A stretch of 64,000 nucleotides of DNA from Candidatus Blautia intestinavium (GTDB lineage Bacteria > Bacillota > Clostridia > Lachnospirales > Lachnospiraceae). Below the pieces are notes generated by a model. That model worked only from the letters and a program-made list of their open reading frames with translations, searched no databases and was not told where the DNA came from. Both the position numbers and the translations under genes were made by a program. Below are positions 1-9,407 of this stretch, piece after piece. Each line of letters begins with the position of its first letter. Within the stretch, counting starts at the first letter, position 1. The stretch lies in assembly GCA_019113745.1 (NCBI GenBank), contig DXGV01000006.1:18109-82108 (forward strand). Direction: 5' to 3'.

Positions 1-771
1 GTCCCCCACGATGCCGCCCCAGAGCGTGTTGTCCAGATCCAGCACCAGGGACTTTTTGTTTTTCCCATAGATGGACTTGATGATGTTGGACACATTTAGC
101 GCCAGCCAGGGAATGGCCTTCAGGCACAGGGCGTACTTGTACATGTGCCAGTAAAAGGGGTCCGACCAGGCATCCAGCCCATAGGCCGCTGCCTGATAGC
201 TGAGATCATTGATATAAAAATTCTCCGTGTCCGCGGCATATTCCGCAAACCGCCCGTTCAGCCGACGGACAAAGGCGGTCCTGCCGCCCGGATTCACGCC
301 GTCCTGATTGCCGAGCAGACGGTAAAAGGGCTCCTCCATGTTGTTCTGGATGATGGGACAGTGCCATTTTTCCCGAAGCTTCTCCCACATCGCCTGAAAA
401 TGCCCGAACTGCTCCTCCAGCGCCGCATCCGCCGCAGCCCTGTCCCAGCCCGGCGCAGGCCAGTTCGTGATGTTCCGGCTGCTGGTATGGATATAAATGA
501 TGTCCGGATGAAAGGCGTCCAGCTGTTCATTTCCGAACATGGCGTCCTGCCAGTACTGTCCGTATTCCGATTCATAAAAAACAGGCGCGATTCCCTGATT
601 CAAAAGAAACAGCTCCAGGATCCGGATCACATCGTGGGTGGTGCTCCCGCCCAGGACCGCGATCCGCTTCTCCATCCGGGACGTACCGTCCGCCAGAAGC
701 TCCTTTTTGATATGCTTCGATTTTTTCAGAATATATTCCGGGTCAAACGGATATTCCAGATCCTTCCGCAT
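1..771 (-). CDS. FkbH-like HAD-domain protein (3' part off the left edge)
   Basis: The 257 visible residues are the N-terminal part of an FkbH/HAD-IIIC protein. An SGNH-hydrolase-like domain (about residues 30-235, with LGGSTT and HTSSRN segments) is followed by the HAD nucleophile motif, Asp245 and Asp247 in DLDNTLWGG, just before the window ends. FkbH proteins typically load glyceryl or related acyl groups onto carrier proteins or occur in glycan clusters beside acyltransferases; the substrate here is unknown. The ATG at 771 has AAGGAG seven bases upstream and the frame is open to base 1. It lies 253 bp downstream of the DUF6056-like gene on the same strand and is probably the tail of the same operon. 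Domain call firm, role inferred. Confidence 0.85.
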   Translation of the reverse strand, partial: MRKDLEYPFDPEYILKKSKHIKKELLADGTSRMEKRIAVLGGSTTHDVIRILELFLLNQGIAPVFYESEYGQYWQDAMFGNEQLDAFHPDIIYIHTSSRNITNWPAPGWDRAAADAALEEQFGHFQAMWEKLREKWHCPIIQNNMEEPFYRLLGNQDGVNPGGRTAFVRRLNGRFAEYAADTENFYINDLSYQAAAYGLDAWSDPFYWHMYKYALCLKAIPWLALNVSNIIKSIYGKNKKSLVLDLDNTLWGGIVGD

Positions 772-1024
772 GAAAATCTCCTTGTTCCTGCTGTTGGGAA
801 AGCCGTGCTTTTGCTTCGTGCTTTGGCTTCGCCCTTTAGCATACCACATTTCTCCATCCCCCGCAATTTCATATTGCGGATGCTTCCAGACGGTCTGTTT
901 TCGTACGGTCTGCGCAGGGAATGCGCAGACCTGGCTGAGTAGTAACAGGCCGGTGCCCTTCCTGTGTTACTATTCCGGCCGGTGACGGTCAGCAAGTGAC
1001 CGGCATCGGTCCGGCCGGTGACGG
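772..1024. other. Intergenic stretch with a GC-rich hairpin and an 18-bp direct repeat
   Basis: No gene is seen here. A perfect 10-bp inverted repeat (GGTCTGCGCA at 907-916, complement at 922-931, 5-nt loop) could fold on either strand but has no T tract, so it is not a standard intrinsic terminator. An exact 18-bp direct repeat occurs at 975-992 and 1011-1028; the second copy overlaps the stop codon of the upstream gene. Confidence 0.5.
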
Positions 1025-2509
1025 TCAGTACTCCGTCCAGCCCTCTCTGGGCACACCGGACACGCTGTCAAAGCCGTAATAGGATGCATATGCCACATTG
1101 ATCCAGTAGCCCGGATCCTCCCGAATGTCGGAGTTGTAGCCGTCGCTGTATTTGGTCTCAAAATCCGGCCGCAGCATGGGAACGGTCACGTCCGTCACAC
1201 CCGCTTCCGCCTGCTGCGTCAGATAGACGTCTCTTTCCCTGTACTCCCGGAAGATCCGCGCCAGATTTGTCCCGCTGTCCATATAGGTGAAAAACATGAT
1301 CAGCAGCAGGACGGAAACGAGCCCCGTCTTCAGGCTGGAAAAGATCACTTCCTTCTCCGATACGTCCGTAAAAAACTGGACCGCTGCCGTGATGAGAAAA
1401 ACGCTCGCCCCGAAATAGGCCCTGGCCTGCGGCTCCGGCGTCAGCACCAGCGCATAACAGGTGGCCAGGAACACAAAGGTCCACAAAAGTCCTTCCCGCC
1501 AGCTCTCCCACAGCGCCTTCCAGCTCTTTTTCTGATAATAAACGATGATAAAAAGCAAAAGAGCGATGATCAGAAGCAGCAGAAAATTCTCTTCCACCGC
1601 CAGGGTGATCTTCTGAAACCGCGCCATATACCCCAGAAGCCCTGAGTGCTCCTCCTCCGGCTGCGCCTGCGCGCGCACGGCATTTCCGGGAGCCAGCACC
1701 ATGACAGCAAGGCCCAGGATGTTGCCGATCAGTCCGGTGACCATCCACAGCCGCAGGCCCGGCATTTTCCCTCCTGTCCGGCGTTCTCCGCCTCCGCAGC
1801 CCGCAGCAGCGCCTTTTTTCCTTTCGTACAGATAAAGGCCCAGACACAAAAGCACCATGAGAAGCCCGCCGCCGGAGGAATTCTCATTGCACCAGCCCGC
1901 CAGCACGCCGAGGATCGGGAGAAAGACCGCCCACAGCACGGGATGCTTCACACCGCCCTTTCCGCTTTCCAAGGCCCTTTCCTGTGCCGCCTGGCTTTCC
2001 AGACGCAGTCCGTGCCGGTACAGGGTGACAAAGCTCATGATGATGGCCGCTCCCCACAGATAATTGCAGGCTCCGGTCTCCCACAGCACCGTCTGACGGA
2101 ACACCGCGCCGAACATCCACAGGAACAGATTGATCAGCAGATAAACCGGCGTGTCATATTTTTTCCTGCGCTCCACATTCCAGTAGATCAGAAGGGTCAG
2201 CCAGACGAATGCGGCAGAATTGGCCACATTGAACACCATTTTATCCGTCAGCAGAAAGAACCGCAGGATCAGGTGGCACACCGAACGCCCCGTCCAGGTC
2301 ATATACTGGGTATACTCCTGTACGAACAGATCCCCGACGGATGCCGCTTCCGAAACCGTTTTGGCATAGAACAGATCGTCCGTCATCATGGGAGTCAGCA
2401 CATTAAAAAGCAGGATCAGAACAAAGGCCGCAGACACCGACAGACCGAACAGCAGCCTGCCCTTTGCCTCTTTCCCGCCGGTCTTCTTTTTCTTCAAAAA
2501 GCTTTTCAT
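1025..2509 (-). CDS. Polytopic membrane protein, DUF6056-like (GT-C-type glycosyltransferase candidate)
   Basis: About 494 residues with roughly ten hydrophobic segments. After the first membrane segment comes an acidic loop, TPMMTDDLFYA (about residues 38-49), like the DD/DE motif that GT-C transferases place in their first external loop. A conserved-looking WTGR follows at about 70. The same layout is seen in the protein at 4539-6125, so the two are distant paralogues. It may transfer a sugar from a polyprenyl donor on the outer face of the membrane. The start at 2509 has GAGG five to six bases upstream; an alternative ATG at 2521 overlaps the preceding stop as ATGA. Family assignment is from memory of DUF6056-type proteins and the acceptor is unknown. 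Confidence 0.75.
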   Translation of the reverse strand: MKSFLKKKKTGGKEAKGRLLFGLSVSAAFVLILLFNVLTPMMTDDLFYAKTVSEAASVGDLFVQEYTQYMTWTGRSVCHLILRFFLLTDKMVFNVANSAAFVWLTLLIYWNVERRKKYDTPVYLLINLFLWMFGAVFRQTVLWETGACNYLWGAAIIMSFVTLYRHGLRLESQAAQERALESGKGGVKHPVLWAVFLPILGVLAGWCNENSSGGGLLMVLLCLGLYLYERKKGAAAGCGGGERRTGGKMPGLRLWMVTGLIGNILGLAVMVLAPGNAVRAQAQPEEEHSGLLGYMARFQKITLAVEENFLLLLIIALLLFIIVYYQKKSWKALWESWREGLLWTFVFLATCYALVLTPEPQARAYFGASVFLITAAVQFFTDVSEKEVIFSSLKTGLVSVLLLIMFFTYMDSGTNLARIFREYRERDVYLTQQAEAGVTDVTVPMLRPDFETKYSDGYNSDIREDPGYWINVAYASYYGFDSVSGVPREGWTEY

Positions 2510-2517
2510 TCCATTCC

Positions 2518-3471
2518 TCATTTCGTAAGGGACATCACCGCCTCATATTCCACATGCCGTCCCTCTGACACATGAAATCCGTTCGCGCCGCGGTTGCAGA
2601 ATTCTACGCCAAGCTCCTCCGGAAGGACCGTTCCGGGATGAAACAGGATCTCCAGATTCCGTCCCCTGAGCCGTGCCCGCTCCTTCATGGCCGGCAGCAA
2701 TCTCTTCACCCGTTCCCCGTCCATACGCCCGCTCATCACCACGCCCCACAGGAACATGGGCGCGTTTTCCTGCTGCCAGGAAGGGCGATTTCGCACCACC
2801 GTTTTCTCCATGCCGGGCGCCAGAAAATTCAGGATCAGATTCTTGACCCAGTTCACAGGCCGATAGGTCGCCCACAGGCCGGCCTCCTTCAGAAAGGGCA
2901 GCACCGGCTCCTTCGTCACACGAATATACTCCGTTGGATAATGCCGCTCCACGATCACCTCCAGAAGCGCCCAGTAGACCACCGGAATCATCTGCGTATG
3001 CTGATGTCCGTCAAACCGCAGGGGAAGCTTTGTTCCAAAAGCTCTGCAAAACCGCTCTGTCTGTGCGGCGATCTCCGCCTTCAGCTCCTTCTTCAGAGGC
3101 AGGAACAGCTTCGGCGTATAGTTCCACTTAAACAGCGTTCCCCAGCTTATGTTAAAATACCCGTTCTGATCCACCAGATGGGGAACCTCCTGCGGATCCG
3201 CCGCGCAGTGCCCCTCCATGAAATTCAGATGCACCGTCAGACGCGGCTTCTTCGGAAAGCTGTCATATTCCGCCTTCAGCTTCGCCGCATACTCCTCGAA
3301 GCAGGACATGTTGGTCAGCACGCTGATCCCGTCCAGCTTTCCCGCCCGCAGACAGGCTAAAATATCCTCTGAAGAATGGGGCGAGATCGCATAATCATCG
3401 GCATGGATCTCAATATTCACATCATTCTGACTGTTCCGATCTGTTTTCTTCATTGTTCTGACCGTTCCCAT
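2518..3471 (-). CDS. ChbG/YdjC-family carbohydrate deacetylase
   Basis: 317 residues. The N-terminal HADDYAIS motif (residues 23-30) and the later DGHQHTQ segment carry the Asp and His residues that bind the metal in ChbG/HpnK-type deacetylases. These enzymes remove N-acetyl groups from GlcNAc-containing saccharides or lipid-linked sugars. In a glycan operon it probably tailors an amino sugar of the polymer. It overlaps the upstream glycosyltransferase by 50 bp if the ATG at 3471 is used; an ATG at 3453 would give a shorter overlap and neither has a convincing ribosome site. Confidence 0.88.
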   Translation of the reverse strand: MGTVRTMKKTDRNSQNDVNIEIHADDYAISPHSSEDILACLRAGKLDGISVLTNMSCFEEYAAKLKAEYDSFPKKPRLTVHLNFMEGHCAADPQEVPHLVDQNGYFNISWGTLFKWNYTPKLFLPLKKELKAEIAAQTERFCRAFGTKLPLRFDGHQHTQMIPVVYWALLEVIVERHYPTEYIRVTKEPVLPFLKEAGLWATYRPVNWVKNLILNFLAPGMEKTVVRNRPSWQQENAPMFLWGVVMSGRMDGERVKRLLPAMKERARLRGRNLEILFHPGTVLPEELGVEFCNRGANGFHVSEGRHVEYEAVMSLTK

Positions 3472-4426
3472 CCTTCCAGATAAAAGACTCTACAATATAC
3501 CGGGGTCGCGCCTTTGTTTCCAGATAGATCTTTCCCACGTACTCTCCCACAATGCCGAGAGAAAAGATCGTCAGCCCGCCCATGAGAAGGGAGACCACCA
3601 GAGAAGTGGTATAGCCCGGAACGTTCCGCCCCATAAACCAGTCCGCAATACAATAAATGATCATGAGCGCGCTGAATACGCTAACCAGAAAGCCCAGCAC
3701 AGTGATGAGCTGGATCGGCCGGGTGCTCATGGATGTGATCCCGTCCGTCGCCAGAGTCATCATCTTCCTCAGGGTATATTTGGAGGTTCCCGCTTCCCGC
3801 TCCTTCACATCAAAGTAAACAACATCCGAGCGAAAGCCCATGGTGGGGATCAGCCCCCGCAGGAACAGGTTCACTTCCTTATATTCCGCCAGCGCATCCA
3901 GCGCTTTTTTCGACAGAAGGCGGTAATCCGCATGATTGCTCATCACTTTGCATCCCAGCAGATGCATGAGCCCGTAAAAGGCGTTCGCCGTCAGCCTTTT
4001 GAAAAAGCCGTCCGTATTCCGGTCGTTCCGGATGCCGTAAACGATCTCGCAGCCTGCCTGATATTTTTCCAGGAACCGGTCCAGCGCTTCGATGTCCTGC
4101 TGCAGATCCGCATCAATGGTAACCGCGATGTCCGCGTGCTGCCTGGCCGCCATCATGCCCGCCAGAATGGCGCTCTGATGCCCGTAATTGCGGGAAAAGC
4201 CAAGGCCCGCAAACGTCGGATCCGCATCACACAGATCATGGATGATCTGCCAGGTCCTGTCCCTGCTTCCGTCGTTGACGAAAAGGATCTTGCTCTGCGA
4301 AGAAATCTTTCCTTCCTTCATCAGCCGGTTCAGTTTTTCCCGCATCACCTCTGCGCTGTGGGGAAGGGCTTCTTCCTCATTGTAGCAGGGGACGACGAGA
4401 TAGAGGGTATTGGGTCTGTTACTCAT
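3422..4426 (-). CDS. GT2 polyprenyl-phosphate glycosyltransferase (GtrB/DPM1-like)
   Basis: 334 residues from the ATG at 4426 (AAAGGAAG about nine bases upstream); a longer reading frame to 4531 has no family similarity. A GT-A domain (LVVPCYNEEE, FVNDGSRD, the DxD-type TIDADLQQD) fills the first ~220 residues, followed by two membrane segments at about 230-255 and 268-292. This layout is typical of enzymes that move glucose or another sugar from a nucleotide to undecaprenyl phosphate inside the cell. The adjacent polytopic proteins (DUF6056-like, both sides) are natural partners that would use this lipid-linked sugar outside. A second member of the family lies at 27400-28347. Confidence 0.9.
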   Translation of the reverse strand: MSNRPNTLYLVVPCYNEEEALPHSAEVMREKLNRLMKEGKISSQSKILFVNDGSRDRTWQIIHDLCDADPTFAGLGFSRNYGHQSAILAGMMAARQHADIAVTIDADLQQDIEALDRFLEKYQAGCEIVYGIRNDRNTDGFFKRLTANAFYGLMHLLGCKVMSNHADYRLLSKKALDALAEYKEVNLFLRGLIPTMGFRSDVVYFDVKEREAGTSKYTLRKMMTLATDGITSMSTRPIQLITVLGFLVSVFSALMIIYCIADWFMGRNVPGYTTSLVVSLLMGGLTIFSLGIVGEYVGKIYLETKARPRYIVESFIWKDGNGQNNEENRSEQSE

Positions 4427-4538
4427 ATTTGTTTTCTTCCTTTTATTTATGGTCGTCTTATTGATGATCGTCTTCCGGTATGATCTGCTCCGATCACAAT
4501 GGGCTTTCTGCGTTGCCGTATTCTCCGACAATCAGCTT

Positions 4539-6125
4539 CTATGTATCTTCCGGCTCCACCATCACCACTTTGTCCTTCCGGTAAAAATTTTTTACGACCC
4601 AGTTGGTAAACGCATTCTCATCCGTTGTCACCGGCATGTGCATTAACGGCCCCTGCTCCGGATTGATCGGGCACAGATAGGCTTCCTTCACCGAATCATC
4701 CAACAGGATCTCCATCTGAGAGGCGATCTGATCCCGAAAGTCCTCCGCCTGGCCGCTGACCACATATTCGGCAGCCTGCCTGTCCACACAGGTCCGCATC
4801 CACTCCCTGTCAAACAGCAGAAACAGGACTGCGAGCAGAAGCCCGGGAAGAAGAATCCAAAGCCGGTATCCGCTTCCGAGAATACGCCCTCCCTCTTCTG
4901 CCTGCCCCTCTTTTTCCTGCCCCTTCTTCGCCTCCTTTTCGGCCGCAGGGCCTGCCTTTGCCTTTTTTCTTTTCAGCCGGGACAAAACCCACCCTTCGCA
5001 GTAAAGGATCGAAAAAGCGGCAGCGGGCAGAAATACAAACCAGCGTACCGTTGCGGGTCCGAGGGAAATGCCGATGGAATCAAACCGTTCCGAATAAACC
5101 TCCGGCGCAAACATGGCGCTGAAGCAGCCAAACATGACAACAGCAAAAAGAAGGGGGAACGGGAAGGAAAATTTTTGTTTTTCCGTCGCCCTGTCCATGG
5201 ATTCCAGACCGAAAAGAGCGATCACAAACAGCATCACAAAGGAAAAGGTTTTCTCCGAAGCATAGGAACCGATCGTCAGGATTCCCCTGCGCAGGGACTC
5301 CGCCACCGTATATGCCGCCAAAGATGCGCTGAATCCAAAATCTTCGCCGCCGCGCGCCGTATTTCCGGGCGACTTGCACTGAATGACAAAACCGATCAGG
5401 CACACCAGAAAAGGAATGAGAAGGGCCATCACCCTTCCGCGCTTCCTGTTCCATCCCAGCACCAGTACAGCCGCAAAAACCAGAAAAAGAAGGAGACTGG
5501 TAAAATAGCTGCTTCCTCCCACAAAAAAGGCGCAGGCCGTCACCAGGATCAGCCTGCTTCTGCGTCCCGTCCGCAGATAGGCAGACATCCAGGCGATCCC
5601 CAGAAGCCCCGCCGCATGCGGCAGCATATAATGGACCGCCCCCACGTACCAGTACATGCCGATAGCCGTGCTGGGAATGAACTGATAAGCCGTCAGAAGG
5701 AGCAGGGCGGTATAGATGACGCAGTCCTCTCCCGGCAGCTTCATGACCTTCACGCAGATCTCATACAGAAACACCCCTGTCGCCGCGATCACCGCTCCGG
5801 TCATGAGAAAGGGCACGATCCAGAAGGACCAGGGCACGAACACCTCCGGCATCAGAGAAAACAGGAACGTGGTCGCCCAGTCTCCATTCCAGGAATTGTA
5901 GTTATTGACAACCGTCTGCACCGCCGCCCGCAGCACCTCGATCAGGGAATGCGTATCCAGCCAGGCCGCATGCGTCAGGGCACTGTAGCCGTAGTCATCC
6001 CCGCTGGGTCTGGCATAAAACGCCAGATACCAGATCGGGAGCATACTGAAAAAAAAGACCGCTGCCGCTCCCCAGGCAAAGACTTTATTGTTCCAATTTT
6101 CGATCATTTTCTGCAATTGTCTCAT
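4539..6125 (-). CDS. Polytopic membrane protein, DUF6056-like
   Basis: 528 residues with about ten to eleven membrane segments. The first external loop carries RPSGDDYGYS (about residues 38-47), the acidic motif expected for GT-C enzymes, followed by NSWNGDW. A highly charged Lys/Glu-rich cytoplasmic loop lies at about 390-420 (KRKKAKAGPAAEKEAKKGQEK and on). The C-terminal ~100 residues are soluble. Start ATG 6125 has GAGGG six bases upstream. It is paired with the GtrB-like gene immediately downstream, which suggests modification of the polymer with a lipid-linked sugar. Exact reaction unknown. Confidence 0.78.
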   Translation of the reverse strand: MRQLQKMIENWNNKVFAWGAAAVFFFSMLPIWYLAFYARPSGDDYGYSALTHAAWLDTHSLIEVLRAAVQTVVNNYNSWNGDWATTFLFSLMPEVFVPWSFWIVPFLMTGAVIAATGVFLYEICVKVMKLPGEDCVIYTALLLLTAYQFIPSTAIGMYWYVGAVHYMLPHAAGLLGIAWMSAYLRTGRRSRLILVTACAFFVGGSSYFTSLLLFLVFAAVLVLGWNRKRGRVMALLIPFLVCLIGFVIQCKSPGNTARGGEDFGFSASLAAYTVAESLRRGILTIGSYASEKTFSFVMLFVIALFGLESMDRATEKQKFSFPFPLLFAVVMFGCFSAMFAPEVYSERFDSIGISLGPATVRWFVFLPAAAFSILYCEGWVLSRLKRKKAKAGPAAEKEAKKGQEKEGQAEEGGRILGSGYRLWILLPGLLLAVLFLLFDREWMRTCVDRQAAEYVVSGQAEDFRDQIASQMEILLDDSVKEAYLCPINPEQGPLMHMPVTTDENAFTNWVVKNFYRKDKVVMVEPEDT

Positions 6126-6249
6126 AGCAGGCCCTCTCTGATCCCCTTTGGGTGCCTTCCGCTCATCATTTCTCTAAATATCGCGTCAATCATACCATTC
6201 TGAAAAATGGGCGTCAAGTGCCTTACTTTCTACAGCTGCCTGACCCGCA

Positions 6250-7309
6250 CCGCCGGAATGCGGTCCGCTCCTGTCGTTTCTGCCCGCCGAACGGCCGGCG
6301 AACCGGCCCCTCCGCTTTCTCTTCACTGGCTGTTGCAGCGCTTTCCGCCTCCTTCTGGATGCCCATGCTGGAGCAGTTCCTGGCTCAGCCGCTCCGCCTT
6401 TCCGAACCCTGGACCTGGGTAGATGACAATGTGCTTCTTCTTTCCCGCCTGATCCATACAGAGGGCTTTGGCTGGACTCTGACCATTCTGGTCCTTCTGA
6501 CCGGTTTCTTTTTGGTCGGCCCTTCCGTACCTGCCGGTTCTGTTCCATCAAAAGATCTGTATGCGGCATCTCGAAACCAGTTTCGTGTTTTCTACTGTTT
6601 CGGACTCGTACTGTATCTGCTCCCGGTATGCGGTAAATTCTGGCAGATTTTCCGCCCCTTTTTCAAGTTTCTCCAGTTTCCAAACCGCCTGCTGGTACCC
6701 GCTGCTGTCCTGATGGTCTTTTCCGTCGGTTTTCTTTTTTCCTCCGTTATTCCGTCAGAGCAGCGGAAAAGAGCTGTCTGTGCGCTTCTGCTTGCCGCCG
6801 CCTTTTATACCGGCATGAACTATATCGGCAGCAGCTTTGATATGACAGAAGATTTTGGCGGCCGAGTTCTCTATCAGGAAATTGCCGGTCTGGGCGCCGG
6901 GGAAGAATATCTGCCCCTCGAAACCACCCGGGACGACCTGACTACTCCCGATACTGCATTTTCCGAATCAGGAGAAGCAGTTGCCGGCACACGCAGGAAC
7001 GAAGTCTTTTTCTTTTCCGCCTCACCGGGATCCGACTATTACGATGTTCCTTTTGTCTGGTACAAGGGCTATCGGGCATACACGGAAAACGGAGATTCTC
7101 TCAAAGTTTCCAAAAATCCGGGAAACGGGCTGGTACGGGTCATGACGGATTCCCTTGAGCAGACTGCCGTAATCCGTGTTTTTTATGCCGGCACTCCTCT
7201 TATCACCATATCCTGCATCATCAGCGCATGTTCCTTTCTGCTCCTGTTCGGATATGGAATCCGGTATTTCATAAAAGATAACCGGTATCCTCTTCGATGT
7301 ACCAAATAA
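6250..7309 (+). pseudogene. Truncated YfhO/6-pyruvoyl-synthase-related membrane protein, antisense to the operon
   Basis: An open frame on the plus strand encodes only the C-terminal half of the family represented by the complete 766-residue gene at 17132-19432. Shared order: late membrane helices, an LPxxGKxWQxFRPFxKFLQFPNRLL-type segment matching the VRLFQTVQYGDRFL region, a soluble VPFVWYKGYRAY part matching LPMLYYEGYTGR, then a final membrane helix. The N-terminal ~400 residues are missing. The frame extends 5' to 6152 but those residues (Arg/Pro-rich) look like non-coding sequence. It lies head-to-head with the gene at 4539-6125 and inside the minus-strand operon. Probably a decayed remnant; a functional short protein cannot be excluded. 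Confidence 0.65.
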
Positions 7310-7432
7310 ATAGAAACCGGTTCCCATAGCTCATGCGGAAGATATTCTCCAGGATACTCCGGAATTTCTTCCGCATTCAGAGCTGCGTCTATGAAAAATG
7401 ACCAGGCTGCCCCGGCAGCCAATACCGGATCC

Positions 7433-8479
7433 TCAATGAATTTCTTCCTCTGTGCGCCTCTTTCTCCAGTCCTGATACCATTCGGCAAACCGCGCCAGCC
7501 CTTCTTCAATCCCGGTGGACGGTCGGTAGTCAAAATCTGCGGTCAGTTCATCCACGTCCGCGTAGGTCTGATATACATCGCCCGGCTGCATGGGATAATA
7601 TTCCTTCAGCGCCTTTTTCCCCAGCACCTTCTCAAGCGTCTCGATGAAATCCATCAGTTTAACGGGTTTATTGTTTCCAATATTATAAACCTTATACTGA
7701 TCCCCCTCTTCATTTGGAACAGGAGGATTATTCAGCATCCGGACAATGCCTTCCACAATATCGTCTACATAAGTGAAGTCCCGGTACAGGTCACCATGAT
7801 TGAAGATCCTGATCGGTTCTCCCTTCATGATTTTTTCGCTGAAGCCGAAATAGGCCATATCCGGTCTGCCGCAGGGGCCGTATACCGTGAAGAAGCGCAG
7901 ACCGGTAGACGGGATCTGATATAAATGGCAGTACGTATAAGCCATCAGTTCATTGCTCTTTTTGGTAGCCGCATACAGGCTGATCGGTCTGTCTACCGGA
8001 TCCGTGACCGAAAACGGCGTTTTTTTCTGGTTCCCATATACAGAAGAGGAAGAGGCAAACAGCAGATGTTCCACCGGCCTTCTTCCTTCCTGCCGGGAAT
8101 GCCTGCAGGCTTCCAGAATATTATAAAACCCGATAATATTGCTTTCGATATAAGCATCCGGGTTTTCAATAGAATATCTTACCCCTGCCTGAGCCGCAAG
8201 ATTTACCACAATATCCGGCTGATATTCTGAAAAGACTCTTTCTACTTCTTTCTTTTCCGAAATGTCCAGCTTTTCAAATTTAAACTTCTCGAATTTTATC
8301 AATCCTGAAATCCGAAGCTCCTTCAGCCGGACATCATAATAATCATTCAGGTTGTCCACACCCAGGACGGTAAATCCGTCCTTCAGAAGACGTTCCGCCA
8401 GATGACCGCCAATGAAGCCGGCTGCTCCGGTGATCAGAACCTTTTTGGTACAGTCAGGTTTTCTGTAATCTGCTCGCAT
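7433..8479 (-). CDS. UDP-glucuronate 4-epimerase
   Basis: 348-residue extended short-chain dehydrogenase/epimerase. Rossmann glycine motif at residues 18-24 (GAAGFIG), VDNLNDYYDVRLK immediately after (diagnostic of the CapI/LpsL group that converts UDP-glucuronate to UDP-galacturonate), catalytic Ser in FASSSSVYG and the YAATKKS Tyr-Lys pair. The ATG at 8479 has AAGGAG seven bases upstream, so the longer frame to 8581 is rejected. A matching UDP-glucose dehydrogenase, which would supply UDP-glucuronate, lies in a different cassette at 43870-45099. Confidence 0.9.
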   Translation of the reverse strand: MRADYRKPDCTKKVLITGAAGFIGGHLAERLLKDGFTVLGVDNLNDYYDVRLKELRISGLIKFEKFKFEKLDISEKKEVERVFSEYQPDIVVNLAAQAGVRYSIENPDAYIESNIIGFYNILEACRHSRQEGRRPVEHLLFASSSSVYGNQKKTPFSVTDPVDRPISLYAATKKSNELMAYTYCHLYQIPSTGLRFFTVYGPCGRPDMAYFGFSEKIMKGEPIRIFNHGDLYRDFTYVDDIVEGIVRMLNNPPVPNEEGDQYKVYNIGNNKPVKLMDFIETLEKVLGKKALKEYYPMQPGDVYQTYADVDELTADFDYRPSTGIEEGLARFAEWYQDWRKRRTEEEIH

Positions 8480-8510
8480 ATCAATCTCCTTTTCTCTGCT
8501 ATTATCGCTT

Positions 8511-9407
8511 TCATGAACCATCACCGTATTTGTGCTTCCAGATCCGGTATAAAACCATTCCCGGCCCCCATCCGGCGGCATACCACAGCTTTTGCTTCAG
8601 TCCGCCCGCCAGATTCTTCTCCGGCTCATGGGCGAAATGCCCGTAGATCACATACAGCAGGCACATCTTGCATTTCGTCTTCCCGTTTACCGCCTCGTCG
8701 TTCAGATACACCCTGGCACGTTCTGTCATGGCCTTCGGAGAGCGGATCTTCATCCGTTTTCCTGAACGGGTCAGTCCTCCTTCCAGATAATCCGAAATAT
8801 AAATGCACTGATTGATATGGACCATCCTGTAGGGCCCGGACATCTGTACCCAGATCAGGTCCTCCGGCACAAACTTCTCACCCTCGTACACCGGAAAAGG
8901 GTACCGCTTCAGAATATCGGTAAAAAAGACCTCCGCCTTATCTCCGGCAATACCGGCATTGATACGGGCATTCACATAGGTATCGATCTTCTCATCCACC
9001 GGATAAAACGAGTCATTGACCCTTCCATCCGGATAAAAGCGCAGAAAGCTGTAGCCGCAGAGGCCTTCCGTATTCCGGTACTTTTCATGATATTTTAAAA
9101 GAATCTCCATCGCATTTTCCGGCAGCCAGTCGTCGCTGTCCACGATGAATGTCAGCTCCGTTTCAATCAGGCCGATCCCTTCATTCAGAGCCGTATGCTT
9201 TCCGCCGTTTTCCTTATAAAAATAGTGCACAGGAAAATCCGCTTCCTTCTCCCATTTCCTGATCTGTTCTCCGGTTCCGTCAGAGCTTCCGTCGTCCGCC
9301 ACCAGCCAGCGGAAGCATTTCTCTGTCTGCGACAACAGGCTTGCATACAGCTTCTTCAGATTCTCTTTTCGATTATAAGTCGGTGTCAATATGGTGACCA
9401 CGTACAT
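8511..9407 (-). CDS. GT2 glycosyltransferase
   Basis: 298 residues, single GT-A domain. ILTPTYNR at the N-terminus, VADDGSSDGT, ENGGKHTALNEG and the metal-binding VDSDDW at about 95-100. No membrane segment, so a cytoplasmic enzyme adding one sugar to the lipid-linked chain. ATG at 9407 has GGAG seven bases upstream and overlaps the end of the preceding GT4 gene by 35 bp. Sugar specificity cannot be read from the sequence. Confidence 0.9.
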   Translation of the reverse strand: MYVVTILTPTYNRKENLKKLYASLLSQTEKCFRWLVADDGSSDGTGEQIRKWEKEADFPVHYFYKENGGKHTALNEGIGLIETELTFIVDSDDWLPENAMEILLKYHEKYRNTEGLCGYSFLRFYPDGRVNDSFYPVDEKIDTYVNARINAGIAGDKAEVFFTDILKRYPFPVYEGEKFVPEDLIWVQMSGPYRMVHINQCIYISDYLEGGLTRSGKRMKIRSPKAMTERARVYLNDEAVNGKTKCKMCLLYVIYGHFAHEPEKNLAGGLKQKLWYAAGWGPGMVLYRIWKHKYGDGS

